Shown: positions 35,515 to 48,105 of the stretch, piece by piece
Layout of the letters: each line of letters starts with the position of its first letter
Numbering within the stretch: position 1 is the stretch's first letter
From: Hofstenia miamia
Lineage: Eukaryota > Xenacoelomorpha > Acoela > Hofsteniidae
Direction of reading: 5' to 3'
Assembly: GCA_900660155.1 (NCBI GenBank)
Contig: CABFPE010000032.1
Location: 251,017 to 315,016, forward strand
Length of the DNA stretch: 64,000 nt
Position numbers and translations under genes: made by a program
Notes under the pieces: generated by a model
Database searches by the model: none
What the model was told of the DNA's origin: nothing
The model's input: the letters and a program-made list of their open reading frames with translations, nothing else

Positions 35515-36600
35515 GCTACAGACTGCCCTTGTTGCTTTTCTTTGAGAGCCTAAGAAACTTGACAATGACAACACATGCAATCACAAGCATTTCAGGCCAA
35601 TATTGATCACCCCCATATTGGGCAAAATGCTTGAAAAGCTCATAATGAATAGATTGAACATTAGCTGCCTCTCAATGTGCCAGCATGGATTTCTGTAGAA
35701 ATTTTCTGCACTAACTGCCCTATCTGAAATTTACAATTCTGTTAACTATGGGTGACATCTTATTATTTCATTTGATTTTTCTTCTGTGTTTGATTATGCT
35801 CCACCATATCTATTGTTAACACATTAAGGATCCATAATACTCCTGACTATGTTGTGTCTCTAATAAGCAGCTTGTTGAGTCTGCACACTGCCATAAGTTG
35901 AAATTTTCTCTTGATTGGATGTAATCCTAATGTGGGAACTCCACAAGGTGTTTATCTGAGCCCCATTTTATGGGACATATGCTTTGATCCAATTCTATGC
36001 CAGCTAGCTGATGTTGTCATGGTAGTAGCCTATGCTGATGACTTAACAATTATAATCAATGCAAATTCCACTGATATAGCTTTGGAAACAGCAAATGAAG
36101 CAACTAAGATCTTATCTGAATGGTTATCAAGTAATGGGCTTCTTTTAAATGTAGCAGAAACACAGGCGTGCTTTACTGGAGCCAGAAATTTACCCAACAA
36201 CATTGAATTGCTAGGGCACAAAATTGAAAGCAGTAAATGTACTATGCTTGGCTTAGTGTTTGATAAAAGACTGAGTTTTAATGGTCATATATTCACTCAA
36301 GTTAAGAAGGCCACAGTATATTTAAACACTCTATCCAATATGGCACTAAAAAACTATGGTGCTTCTTCTAAAAATATCTCCAAGTTATACAATGGTGTCA
36401 TAATACCATGCTTATTTTATGGAATTGCTATGTGGGGACACAGACTCTCCTTGAAATCTATGAGAAAGAACTTGGTCTCCATTCAATGACTTGCCACCAT
36501 TTGTGTGTGTAAAGGCTTTTGCTCTATTGACAAATACAAGAACATCACACTATTTCATCTGGCTCCTGTAATACACCATGTAGCTAAAACTTAATAGAAA
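35515..36600 (+). pseudogene. LINE E reverse transcriptase
   Basis: Fingers: KHFRPILITPILGKMLEKL (about 35,590-35,650), CQHGFL, LIISFDFSSVFDYAPP (about 35,760-35,805). The longest open part (35,911-36,489) carries VGTPQGVYLSPILWDICFD, VVAYADDLTIIINANS with the catalytic YADD, WLSSNGLLLNVAETQACF, MLGLVFDKRLSFNGHI and LYNGVIIPCLFYGIAMWG. After the TGA at 36,487-36,489 the frame still reads LATICVCKGFCSIDKYKNIT, so that stop is a mutation. In-frame stops also occur in the fingers region. Inactive. Confidence 0.8.
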
Positions 36601-37020
36601 TGTACCCATGCCTATGGTGTTGTGCCTAGATATGACTTTGCAGAATTTACCAATGATTTGTCACAAGCAAGATGAGAATTATTCACTAAATCTGGATTGA
36701 GTTTCCAATACAAATCTTTGCAGCATTTTCCTGCTAATATACCCCATGTTTTTACCTGCCTCAATAATAGGGCATAACAAACTTAATGCTTTTATTTCAA
36801 AATTTACCCATGGCAGTCCATATTGTTCACATGGTTGCTGAGTCTGGGAAGATGTGCATCATATAGTTTTATATGTCCAACTTATAATAACATCAGGCGT
36901 GATCTTGTTACATCTTGCTGACATTTACACATACCATTTGAACAGCTTTCATACATACTTGACAATTCTGAAGCACTGGGAGAATTAATAATTTTTCTGC
37001 ATCATACCAAAAAATTCTGA

Positions 37021-40000
37021 TGTCCTACCTTCCTATTTTGGGAGCAATGATTTCTTTCTACACTTCTTTATCCTTTCTTTTAAGGCCTGCAAGACATTAA
37101 TGCAACAAACTCTTTTGTTTTGATGGGTTACCATATACCCCTTTCTTTTGTATTTGTATTTGTGTCTTTTTGGCTATTCAAATATATATACATACAATAT
37201 GAATTTGGCAGTCCTTGTTGATATCATTGATTTTCATTTTTCTTTCATGAAGACTTTTAGAAAATTTGAATCAAATAATGAACATTGAATAGTTTGTTAC
37301 AATAGATGCTTATTTTGTGATTCCTTGATTGAATGATTTACTCAAATATGGACATGAATATTGATGTTTCTTATCAATATCAGTAATCATCAAAGATACA
37401 TACAGAGCTTTGACATCAATTATTTTAACACAATATAATTTTCAATTAACATTATAATATTGAATAAATTACGACATTGAAAATCTTTGTAAAATAATTA
37501 TATTTGTTGCTGGGATAAAAGGCTTTCCAGTAACAGGACACTATCAGCCTATTAAACGATTTTAAGATGGCCTAAGTAAGTATTTTGTCTTACAACTTAC
37601 GCTATTCTTATGAAAAAGGCTATTTTGTACTATATTTTCATATTTTTATTAAGCAAGTTTTTACTAGAGATATTCCTTCATTTAATATACGTAGAGATTT
37701 TTATTCCTCAACTGATCCCTAAGGCGTCACTCTTATTAAAATATTTAGCGAAATGAAAAACTAACATTACATGTTCGTTAAGTCTCCATCATCATAAATT
37801 TGTGTTTGTCAAACTCTGGTTAATCCTTACATATCTTTGGTGCCATACATCCTTGCATTTTTGTATTTTTCACTATGGCTCGCATCGCAATGCAGTGAAG
37901 TATTAACATTTGTTTATGCCTTCCCAACGCTTGATAATAACCGCAAATTTTTTCTTGAGTACAATATATTTCATTTCTGAAAATAAATTCTCTCAAGGGT
38001 AATTTATTTTGCATTATGGCAATATGATGTGGGCTCATCTAAGACTTCCAGAATGCTACTATATAGCTGAATAATCAATGGAAATTTCCTCATAATAGGC
38101 GACTAGGATTTAAATAGTAAATATTTTCAAGATATTCAGCATTCTTAAATCGAGTAACAGATATCTTTCATGTGGAAACGACTTCCATTTCAAAGCAGTA
38201 GTAAAACACTTGTAGCTAATATTTTTTCTTATATAATATTGATATTTATCTTAAACTATTTTTTCACTGCCTGATAATTCACAATTTGAAATATCAATAT
38301 ATTTTGTATCTATTTTTTGCACAAACCATGTATTTTTTTTTAGCAACTTCACATTTTGAAATTTGATCAAGAATTAAATTGTAATAGAATATCGTGGATC
38401 AAGTTCAGTTTAAGTCACTTTTATAAAAAAATTCCGATGACTCATCCAAACAACTTTTCTTAGTCAACTTTTTACGAAGAACAATCTGACATCCTCAAAA
38501 TTGTGAAAAAATCAATAGTTGAGTCGCTAGGGCTCTTTTTTATTTTATTGATATGAAAACAATTTAGCACTGTGACAACAGTTTTCTGAAACTGTAAAAC
38601 ATTGTAAATTATACTTTAGTAAGTATATTTAATAGTTTTCATTAAAATATTTAATATAATGAGGAGCACTTAATTTATGTGATGAAAAATTTTGATTTGA
38701 TTTCACCTCTGTACTTTGGGTTTACCTTACACATGGTGTTGCATTCTTTTTGTTATCTGCAAGCTCAATAAGGCTCTCAAATACACCCATTCTCTCATCT
38801 TGTATTAGATTAGTGCTTCACAGGAATGGGAAATATGCTGAAGGCAACAAAAATTATGTACCGTAATCACGTGTTTCCAGAACAGTGACTGCCATTGTTA
38901 ACAACTTGGCACAGTGCACAGTGATTAGGTTGAAAGAAGGATTGATAGAAGCACATACAATGTTTAACTTTTAATTTCTACAATCCCACGCTTCACCACA
39001 AACGTCTTCGTTTCATTTTGGCACTTATGACATTGTCTTCTGCAGTTTCGATTTTCAACTTCCAAAGTTCTACTTTCTCAAAAATGATTTCCATTCTCAT
39101 TTTGCACATGTATCATCAACCTGTGAGTAGTCTTCAATTACACTATGTGATTAGCAATCAACCAAGCGAAGTATAACTTATTTTTTCTTGAATATTTTTG
39201 TGCGAATGCAATTAATTCATTTTTATTGCTTTTGTTAATATTGGTGACTGGATTTTCGTAGGCGATTTATCAATATCTTCTTCCAGTGAATGAAATCTTC
39301 GCTTTGTACAGTTAGTGGCTGGTCAATCTGATAGTGGTTTGTTATCACGAACTCAATAATTTAATTTTGGTGTTGAAGTTTATGATAGACATTTTTAAAA
39401 TAGCCAGAACTTATATTTGCCAAGAAAATAATTCGTTCATTAATTTGAAAGGAGTAATTTTGTAAGTATTAACGTTGCACAATTATTTATTCTTTAAAGC
39501 AATATTGATCACTATAGAAATTATATTTCTTTGAGTTACTTGAGTTATTTTTATATGATTTAATATTTTCCGGAAGAACCTATTTGTTGGCAAGTTTTTT
39601 GGCTCTGCTTCTCAGGAATTTTTTAACTCGTTGATGGTTTCTATAGAAAGCCTTTTTACACTCACTCGAACTAATAACGATGTTCAAAATCTGAAATGTC
39701 CTATGATAGAGAAGTGTAATGTCTGTTATTTACACTTTAATATGCGCTTTCTCGTAATTCCTTGTAAGTAAGGTATATTTACAGAAAAAAAAGTGTAGGT
39801 AAGATTAATTATTGCTCCCATGCTTTTCAGATCTTTTGATTATTTGAACATCAGGAATGGGAAAATTGAATTTTCTTCAAAAATATTGTACGCTTCAAGT
39901 ACTTCAACCATAGCGATAGTTTTAGCAGCAATATCGATCAATGTTATAAAATTTATAAATTTCCTAATAGACTTTGCATAAATTGTTTGAAAATGTCTAC

Positions 40001-41051
40001 AAAATGGTTTGTGTCTTTAAAAATACACTGTGTAGATTAGAGTCTAATTTTACCGGCAAAAAATACTTAAATCGCTGTGATGTTTTATGTCCAATGTACT
40101 ATATGAGAATGCAGTCATGCAGCACCATCCTTCTTTATTATTTCCAAATTTTACTGTTCTAGCTTCTTTTAATATATTTAATACTTAAGAAATAAAAATG
40201 TATTATAAAGAATATTTTATTTTACTTTCAATATCAGCCCAATATGACATTAAATAGGTTGTAAACAATGACATTTATGCTTATTTCAACAAAAGAATCG
40301 ATTGTTTAGTTTTAATACTGAGAAGAAAATAACTGTCAAATTTTAATTAAGTGTAGCTAGGCATTCAGGATGATCGCGGACTTTGGGAATATCTAACGGT
40401 CTGCAGATTCAAATTTGTTGCTTTGAACGGTCCGGAATGTTTGGAAATTCTATTTTCTGTTCTTCGTACTTAATGTCTTTTCATGTTTGTATTCAGTTGT
40501 GTTATTTACTATCACTGCTGTCTTGATATGAATATTTACGAAATTGTTGGACTAAGCAATGTTATCAAACCGTTGATTGTGGACATATATCCTGATTTAG
40601 TTAATTTCGAATGAGAACGGCTTGAAAATTTATAATTTAGATGCTGAAACACCCTGTTTCTTGTACTTTATTGTTCCTGCCATTTTTTGAAAAGTCCAAA
40701 GAATGTCCTTTGGAGGAATTTTTACAGAACGATTTCAATGTAGAGATTGACATCGTCCATTTTTATTCTAATTTCTTCAATATATAAATTGTCTAGCCAG
40801 TCAGTTATTCTACGCAAATTCAGTTTCTCCTTAATATTTTGAGTTCATCTGTAAAGTGTTGTGCTACTAGCAATGGCTGATCTATCGGGACTCCTAAAAT
40901 ACTAAAGAATTGTTTAAAATTATTGCAATGTTCGAACTTGTTCATCGATAGAACTTGCTGAACGGGCTTCCCGGCATATTTCCAGCCGGGATGCGAGCTG
41001 GTTCAGTATATGTTGATGAAAAACATTGCAATCATAATCCCTGTTCTGGTG

Positions 41052-41087
<36 letters not shown>

Positions 41088-41690
41088 TGTTATTGTAGCA
41101 TAAATTATTTTTTAATACATGTTTTAAAAATTACAACTAAGCATTTATTACGTTACTAATAAGGTTCGAACGGTAAATAAATTTCAAAAATCACCTCCAA
41201 TAGAATCTATCAAATAGTGCCAGTGTTTGTATAGTTCTTCAGTTATTCTTGTCCAATTATATATTTCAATTAAAGGTTAGTTATGTTAAGGGGTGATATA
41301 CGGTCCAATTTGTGTTTCACTTACATATATAACCCAATTTAAAATGGAATCTAATTTAATGCTCAAAGTAAAAAGTGTATGATTTTTAATGATATTATAT
41401 TGTATTATACAACAAGCGGAGAAAGCTTGCGAATTTCGAAAAAATCTATTTGATAATTTCATGAACTGCCCATGCAAATTAACTTAGACAATGAATGCTA
41501 TAGAATTTACAAACAATTTTTTGAAATTTTACACTCGCATCTTGTGCTCTTCTAAAAAATTTAATTAGCTTTTTCAATATCAGTGAGCAGATTTTATTAA
41601 ACATTTTTAATACAAAATTGGTCTAGTTAACTGAAAATGGAAGAACAAATTTTAAGCAATATGATCATAAAAATAGGCCAAATTAGCATT
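37021..41690. other. Long AT-rich stretch, no gene recognised
   Basis: No convincing exon, transposon protein or RNA gene on either strand. CpGs become frequent again from about 37,550. A (TA)n run lies at about 41,057-41,086. Confidence 0.55.
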
Positions 41691-42134
41691 AATGTTAGTG
41701 CGGCGGGCTTAGGCTTAGTTCTTGATCTTCTGTTCTTCAACTCTCTTGTGTTAGAAAAAAATGATCTTGTTCCCTTTGATTACATTCAATTTGTTTCTTC
41801 TCATTCTACACGTTCTGACACTTCATCAAACTCTTACCCACAAAGCTAGCTCACAAAATTCTTTTTTCGTTCGCATTATTTCTATGGCTGATTACTGCTC
41901 ATCACTTAGATTTTTTCTTATCTTCTTATAAAGTTAAGTCCTCTCTCTACTTCTTAATCTGGTCTTCTTTTGTTCGTCTCTTTAATTTTAATTAGTTTTC
42001 TTTTCTTATATATTGTAAATGCTCTTTCTGTTCTTGTTAATTTTTATAATTTTGTTAAGGTACTTTGTTTTTAAATTTTGATTATTTTTAACCCCCGTAA
42101 GGTTAATAAAGTACTGTTGTTGTTGTTGTTGTTG
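41690..42134 (+). mobile_element. LINE 3' fragment with (GTT)n tail
   Basis: Translation gives NDLVPFDYIQFVSSHSTRS, then, after a frameshift, SSQNSFFVRI, which is the typical C-terminus of L2/CR1-like LINEs. It is followed by a T-rich 3' UTR with AATAAAGTACTG and a (TTG)n run at about 42,115-42,137. The tail triplet differs from the (TTA)n of copies A-C, indicating another family. It is 5'-truncated; a likely ordinary dead insertion. Confidence 0.65.
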
Positions 42135-42350
42135 TTTGTCTGTCCATTTCCATTTCTGTGTCACACCCTAGCTATAAAACACATGTATCTGTACTTAAGT
42201 TACAGAGAGAACTATATACATTTTTTTAGAATTAATATTCATTTGCTTTAATTCTTTGCTAGAATTAACTCAATTAATTCAAACGGAAGATAGGGTGATG
42301 CGAATTGTACAATCATGCTAAAAGACAAATGATGATTGCAAGTATTAGTA

Positions 42351-43294
42351 TTGGGTTGTCGGAAAAGTTCCCGCGGTTTTTAAAAGACGAAATAAATAAA
42401 CTCTAAAATAGAACATTTATTTAAAACAAAGAAATTCATCTAATCAAAATAGTTTCCACCATTACCTATGACACTCTTCCAGCGTTTTGGAAGGACATGG
42501 ATGCCTTTCTTGAAAAAATCAGCCGATTGGTTAGTGAAAAACGCATCGAGCCATTCTTTTAAATCGTATTCATTATCAAACTGGTGACCTTTCATCGCAT
42601 TTGAAAGGGATCGAAACAGGTGGTAATCAGTTGGAGCGATATCAGGACTGTATGGCGGATGAGGCAAAACTTCCCATTGAAGTGATAGCAGTTTCTCCCG
42701 AGTCAACTGAGCCGTATGAGGTCGAGCATTATCATGCAAAAACCGGATTGTCTTTCTTTGTGGCCGTTTCATTAATATTGCATTTGCCAACCGATCCAAT
42801 TGATCACAATACGCTGTGGCATTTATTGTTTGCCCTGCATTCAACAGTTCCCAATACAGAACTCCTTCACTATCCCACCAAATGCATAGCATGACTTTTT
42901 TTGGATGCATCTCCCCTTTAGCACACTGCTGTGGACCATCACCAGCTGCTAGCCATGATCGCCTTCTCTTAATATTGATGTACAGACACCATTTCTCATC
43001 TCCAGTCACGATGGTATCCAGCCAATCATCCCTACGTCTAAACGATAGTAGTGACATAGCAGCTTCACACCGACGTTCTTTCTGGTTGTCTGTGAGTTTG
43101 TGAGGAACCCAAACGTCAAGTTTTGACTTGTACCCCAGCGCTTTCAAATGGTCTGCAACGGTGCTATGGTGTACGCCAAGATCATCCGCCAGCTCTCTTG
43201 TTGTTAAATGAGGGTTTTGCTTTACGGCAGCCACCATTTTAGAGTTTATTTATTTCGTCTTTTAAAAACCGCGGGAACTTTTCCGACAACCCAA
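42351..43294 (-). mobile_element. Mariner element, 944 bp, perfect 59-bp terminal repeats
   Basis: TA duplications flank the element (42,349-42,350 and 43,295-43,296). The ends TTGGGTTGTCGGAAAAGTTC are identical as inverted repeats for 59 bp (42,351-42,409 and 43,236-43,294), about twice the roughly 30 bp usual for mariner. The element is about 350 bp shorter than a typical 1.3-kb mariner because the first part of the transposase is absent. Perfect repeats and an uninterrupted frame point to a young insertion. Confidence 0.93.
42440..43237 (-). CDS. Mariner transposase lacking N-terminal DNA-binding subdomain
   Basis: An open frame of 265 codons from ATG 43,237 to the stop after GNYFD; mariner transposases are usually about 345 residues. 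Present are the second helix-turn-helix (TTRELADDLGVHHSTVADHL, residues 12-31), the WVPHKLT linker (43-49), and the DD34D catalytic triad: D80 in VTGDEKW, D169 in FLHDNARPH and D204 in YSPDIAPTDYHLF. The C-terminus is complete. About 75 residues corresponding to the first helix-turn-helix are missing, and the ATG overlaps the inner edge of the terminal repeat. It should lack full end-binding ability, so it is probably mobilised only in trans or not at all. Confidence 0.88.
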   Translation of the reverse strand: MVAAVKQNPHLTTRELADDLGVHHSTVADHLKALGYKSKLDVWVPHKLTDNQKERRCEAAMSLLSFRRRDDWLDTIVTGDEKWCLYINIKRRRSWLAAGDGPQQCAKGEMHPKKVMLCIWWDSEGVLYWELLNAGQTINATAYCDQLDRLANAILMKRPQRKTIRFLHDNARPHTAQLTREKLLSLQWEVLPHPPYSPDIAPTDYHLFRSLSNAMKGHQFDNEYDLKEWLDAFFTNQSADFFKKGIHVLPKRWKSVIGNGGNYFD

Positions 43295-43679
43295 TAATTA
43301 CAATTTGAAACCGCTTATCTGTCCTTTATTAGGTTGCTGTTTTCATTTTCTATTATACCAAAACAGCAAATTGTTGCAACTAATGTTTTTCACAACACTA
43401 TAAACTACCATGATAATAAATGGCAATACTTAAATAGAATTCCTTTTGTTTGTTCCGCAATCTGAAAAAAAAATATTTAAGTTAAATTCCCTTTATTTAT
43501 AACGGTCGCATGTTAGTGCTAGTTAGTTGAAATATTTATAAATGTATTATAAGAATGGATTTTAAGCAATTTTAGACACAAGTTATAGAAGTAGACAACA
43601 ATAAATTGATGCAATTTTAATACATATTTTAATAAATTTAATAAAATTGATTTTCTTAAATTCGTGATACCAAGGGAAA

Positions 43680-43850
43680 GTGTGCCACACATGTTTGAAG
43701 CGGTGATACACTGTCAAACATAATTACCCGCACACAAGTTTTACGAGAAAATGTAGAAGCGATTAAATAGCTGGAATCAGCTTGTACGACAAGTTTGAAG
43801 CGGTGACACATGTTCAAACTTATCGTAGATTTGTGTGCCGGCGTAATTAT
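43680..43850. other. Structured inverted-repeat cluster (possible three-way junction)
   Basis: Two hairpins share the loop motif AAGCGGTGA(T/C)ACA: 43,691-43,698 pairs with 43,714-43,721, and 43,785-43,799 pairs with 43,813-43,827 (15 bp, one mismatch). One stem pair differs between them by a compensatory T-A to A-T change. The second hairpin and a small AGCTG/CAGCT hairpin (43,769-43,782) are enclosed by an outer inverted repeat, CATAATTAC..CACACAA (43,719-43,738 with 43,829-43,850). No known RNA family recognised. Confidence 0.5.
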
Positions 43851-46660
43851 GTAATGCACAATGTTTCAAATATCAAAAGTTTAGATGCTAATCCTACAAA
43901 AACGCAATTTCATTATCACTTAGAAACTCAATATTCTACGAATACTACCCAAAAGCCACCACTTTTGAAATTGGTTAATTTTTAATGAAGTAATTTTTCA
44001 CTGCATTTAGTAAAACTTTTTTTATGGAAAATGTCATTAAAGAATTTCACTTGAAAAGTAATTATTTAAAATTTTAAAGATACAAGAGGAAAAACGTGTT
44101 ATATTAAATTTAAGGCAAAAATTTAATTTTTGTTTGCAAGATCCTCCAACATCCATCTCTATGCTCTGATAAATTGTAGTGACTGATTTAATAGATTTCT
44201 TTGAGAACTTAAAAATACCAACAATAGTCGTGATTCTTCACCAGCACATCTTAAATTGTCTTTCAAATTGTGATAATAGCAGGTGAAGAAATGTACAATT
44301 AATAAAAAGTTTATCAAATTTAGAATAATAAATTTCAGTGCTCTGATTACTAGTACATTAATCATTCTATGTAGTCTGTAATATATACATTAATTTCTGA
44401 GTATTGAATCCTTATATCAATTTCAGTAGATGCAAAGAAAGAACATTTTACCTCAGTTTGCATTCAAAAATTTCAATTTCGGACATACAATGACACGATT
44501 TGGTTAAACAACATAATTGCTTATTTATTTTGGCCGTTGCTACACTCTCAGGATACTGTAATATAACAGGTAATAAAGGATCCTTATTAATTTCCGCTAT
44601 TGGCATTCTATTGAAATTTAATGTACGAATATCAGAATTAATCATATTTTAGAATAACATGTTGCGCAATTTCTTTGCTATTTATATGGCTTTAGCGTTG
44701 CGATGGAATTATGCTTCACAACAAGACAGGACGTTTGAATCTACTTAATGTTTCATCATTTGAATGTTATTTTTGCATTTGTAAAAAATACATTGATAAA
44801 GATAAGCCTTGTCCTCTCACCCCTGCTCTTGTGATATTAAATGTCATTTCCTAGCATCTGCTTTCTTATTTATATCTTTGGTCTATTAAGGTGCTAATCT
44901 ATTACTCTTTCTAATTAAAATCTTCTTTATTCGAGTCATACCACTTAAAAAGTGTAATTTTGTAACTTCTATATATTGTCAGCCTGTTTATTTTCTATTT
45001 ACATAGTTTAGTAATTTACGACTCACATTATGCGGTTAGTAATGAGCACAAACAACAGTATTGTAGGTAGTTAATTCTATATTTAGGTATCAAACAGTTT
45101 TCTATGCTTTCTTTTGAGATTGATTTCAATTCATTTGGTGTTTCTCCTATAATAATTAACTGAATTTTTTATATTAGCTCCATTCTATTGAAATTGAATC
45201 TATTTTCCAGAACATCCAATCATTTTCTTTTTACCAATTGTGTTGAAATTTAATATTCATATGAACATTACCACCAGCTGTCTAAAATATAGATAGATGC
45301 TATTTGCTTTAAGTGTTTACAAAGTTTTATGCAATTTAGTCGTTGCAATGGACTTAAAGTTATTTCTCGAATCGAAGTAATGTGATTTATTCGAAATATG
45401 GCAATGCATTTACCGTCCACTGTTAAAAGACCGGATACAATCCCTATTATAAAGGTACTTCTATATTTGCTATATATATATATATGGTGATGATGAATAT
45501 TATTACAACAGTGGACTTTTTTTACAGATATTTCAACCATTAAACGATAATTCAAATAAATTGTATTTAAATGTTGTATTGACCATTTAAATTTTGATTT
45601 CAAATAATTGTTAAATTTGGGTTAAACGTGTGACACCAAAAATTTACTGTGCTAAAAGCACATTTGAATCTCATATAATGCCTTTCATTTGTACTTTATT
45701 TTATTAAAGAAAGCGGAATATTGTAATATTGGTAGGATTCGTTTTTAAGGTTCTGGTTCACTAAGGTTTGCCTTTAACGTCCCAATTCCAGACGTAACTA
45801 GTTCCACATCCAATATATATATATTTTTTTTCCCGCTGAAATGATTCTTCGTATATTTACGGAGATGTTTTTTAAGAAACTAGTTTATGGTGCATATGTT
45901 AAAAACCATATTTCTGATATAAAACCTTAAGAAACAATTAGAATTCGCAATTCAAAAATTGAGCCTAGTGCAAAGTCAAATTTATGACTTTAATCATTGC
46001 AAATATATTTTTTTCAAAGACTGATTATGAACCTCCCACTGCGAATAACTGCCTGGGTCTATTATAATGAGATAGCAGCATTATTGATGCAAACAATTCT
46101 AAGTCAGCATTTTAGCCTTTAAATTGTTAGTTGAGCTTCTACGTATTGTTTCAAGCAGTGTAGTATGTACAATATCAATAAATTCAAAAATAGTAAGGTA
46201 TTTTCAAGAATTAATGGACATTTGGTTGAGAAAATTTTGGTTCTTCAGTAGTTAATCAAGTTATATCACAAAGAGAAATACCAGAATTCTTTTGGTTACT
46301 CCAATAATATTTTAGAAGAAAATAGTATATCAGCATTTAAAAATAGAAGCCCCACGCAACCGAAGGATTGTTAATTGGATGTCTATGTCTTGAGATTTTG
46401 TCAATGGATAATAGCAGTAGTAAGAACTACTCTACCTTATCTCACCACGCGTAGCTTGCAACATTTAACACCATTCAATGTAAACAAACCACGCCTTTAA
46501 GTTTACAACGTACATTTATTGTAATTAATGCAATTGCAAGTATATGTTGCAATTTCTTGGTAAACGATTATGTCAATGGCCAATCAAATATTGGTAGCCT
46601 AAAATCAAATTTATTACCAAAGCCATTAACCATCCATGTTTCCACAGTTGAGATTGTTTA
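43851..46660. other. AT-rich intergenic DNA, no gene seen
   Basis: No recognisable coding sequence. Short (TA)n runs lie near 45,468-45,485 and 45,813-45,828. Confidence 0.55.
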
Positions 46661-46712
46661 AGGACTCTTAATCGGTCTTCAATAAAGCTTTATTATTATC
46701 ATTATTATCATT
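46661..46712 (+). repeat. Probable LINE/SINE 3' tail
   Basis: The sequence GGTCTTCAATAAAGCTTTAT followed by TTATTATCATTATTATCATT has the form of a retroposon 3' end: a polyadenylation-like AATAAA then a degenerate TTA/ATC microsatellite. No coding part is recognised upstream. Confidence 0.4.
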
Positions 46713-47911
46713 TACAACCAGCAGAATTCGCAAGCAAACTACTGTATGCCGGTATCCAATGAACAAATTGAAAAGAATGCTAAGAACTAAATTTTCATTG
46801 TTTTGTTAGTTAGTAGATTTATATTGATCATCATTTGGGCTTTTTTCAATATTCCATATTCCATACTGTGTTTAGATTAATAATGTGGAAATTAAAAATA
46901 TTCGCAAGAAAAAGGTTTGTAAATTGCTCTTAACCTAGCTGAAGATGTGTCTATTTTGAATTCCATATTTTATAAATATTGAACAATGTCTGAAGTTTAT
47001 CGTCAGAACTTGAATGGCTCTTTCAATTTTAGACGCATCTGAATTGTCCCAGAGTTTTAGCTGTAATTTATGTGATGCTGCTTGCCATCTAACTAATGAA
47101 ACATCAAGGCCATTAATATTATAGAAAGGTTTATTGTGTGAAAATATCTATTAATCAAGATCATAATTCACAGCTATATTGAAAACTAAGTATGTGTGGG
47201 GAGCCTATTTATTCACATGATATCATCATTAATTTATTTAATACTATATTTACGACTGTTTGCAAATCACATGACTTAATTCCCCAAACTGTTTAACATT
47301 GTTGTCAGTGTCTCATCATAAAAAAAGAAATGTTTGCCTCTTAATACTTAGAAAACAAATAAATCATAATTATTATTGCTTATTCTTAACTTCACTCGTT
47401 ATCGCATTAAGATAATATTTTTCGAATTGCACTTCCGACAATTGTTCTTGATTCGCAGTGTTTTTACAGGAAATCACAATCGATATCGGTTTCTTTGAGA
47501 TACAGGTGCATTTGGAAATGAGTGAAACGCTGAAATCATACATTGCTAATTTTCGTTGTGTGCTTGAATTTCAAAGCAATTCGAATTAATGAACGTTTTT
47601 GAGAATGAATCTTTTAAAATGTTCGAAACGTTGATTTTTTTAATTAATGACTAAATCCATGTTCATATTCTTAAGCAAACTAAATTTGTGATATCCTCAC
47701 CCTACAAAATATAAAAATATTATTTTTTATGTCAAAAGTACTTAAATTATCATTTTGCTTGGATAATGTCGGCAGTGACAATTATTTAAGATAATGAGCA
47801 AAACCAACAACAACAACAAAAATAATATATTCACCAAGAGGAAGTTTAGAACATTCGGAAATTGTAGAAAAATAATGAACAATATAAAAATAAAAGAAAA
47901 CACAAGATGAA
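46713..47911. other. No gene seen
   Basis: AT-rich non-coding sequence running up to the TRIM cluster. Confidence 0.55.
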
Positions 47912-48089
47912 TGTAGCATCACTGGTAGTTGTTACTATTTATCAGCCAGACCTCGCGCTTTTCTTGTTAGTGACTGGTATTTGTAAATTTGTAAATAACT
48001 TGTATATATAGAGCAATGCATTTTGTAAATAGAAAGTTTGAACTGTATTCTCTTTGAGTTCACTAGAATCACACCCCAGTGATTCTACA
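47912..48089 (+). repeat. TRIM LTR, subfamily 1 (left outer)
   Basis: 178 bp, TGTAGCATCACTGG to GATTCTACA, containing TTGTATATATAGAGCAATGC. Directly followed by the primer-binding-like site. Confidence 0.85.
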
Positions 48090-48105
48090 TGGCGACCGTG
48101 ACAGG
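48090..48105 (+). promoter_or_regulatory. Primer-binding site, tRNA-Arg-like
   Basis: TGGCGACCGTGACAGG directly follows the LTR. It is complementary to the 3' end of an invertebrate-type tRNA-Arg (acceptor end CCTGTCACGGTCG plus CCA), as I recall that sequence. The same site follows the LTR at 50,621-50,636. Confidence 0.65.

Larger units (their letters stand above)
33610..37020 (+). mobile_element. LINE copy E: Jockey/R1-like element, interrupted
   Basis: A decayed non-LTR retrotransposon split by antisense LTR-like repeats. The endonuclease side (about 33,690-34,080) reads IPYGNIIVYITSVYISPTV, IICGDFNSHYTVW, INNTDQGPTFFNSSGGQSYI and DLSLVGPKAASYVNNW. The RT side resumes at about 35,515. 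The C-terminus (about 36,860-37,019) reads FICPTYNNIRRDLVTSC and LGELIIFLHHTKKF, the usual end of such proteins. The wording (GTPQG..LSPILWD, AYADDLTII, LGLVFDKRLSFNGHI) is Jockey/R1-like, unlike the CR1-like copies A-D. Confidence 0.8.

Noticed and set aside
42601-43103. Two + strand open frames of 95-97 codons
   Set aside because: Antisense shadows of the mariner transposase.
43680-43850. Hammerhead ribozyme
   Set aside because: A three-way layout is suggestive, but the CUGANGA and GAAA core elements are absent on both strands.
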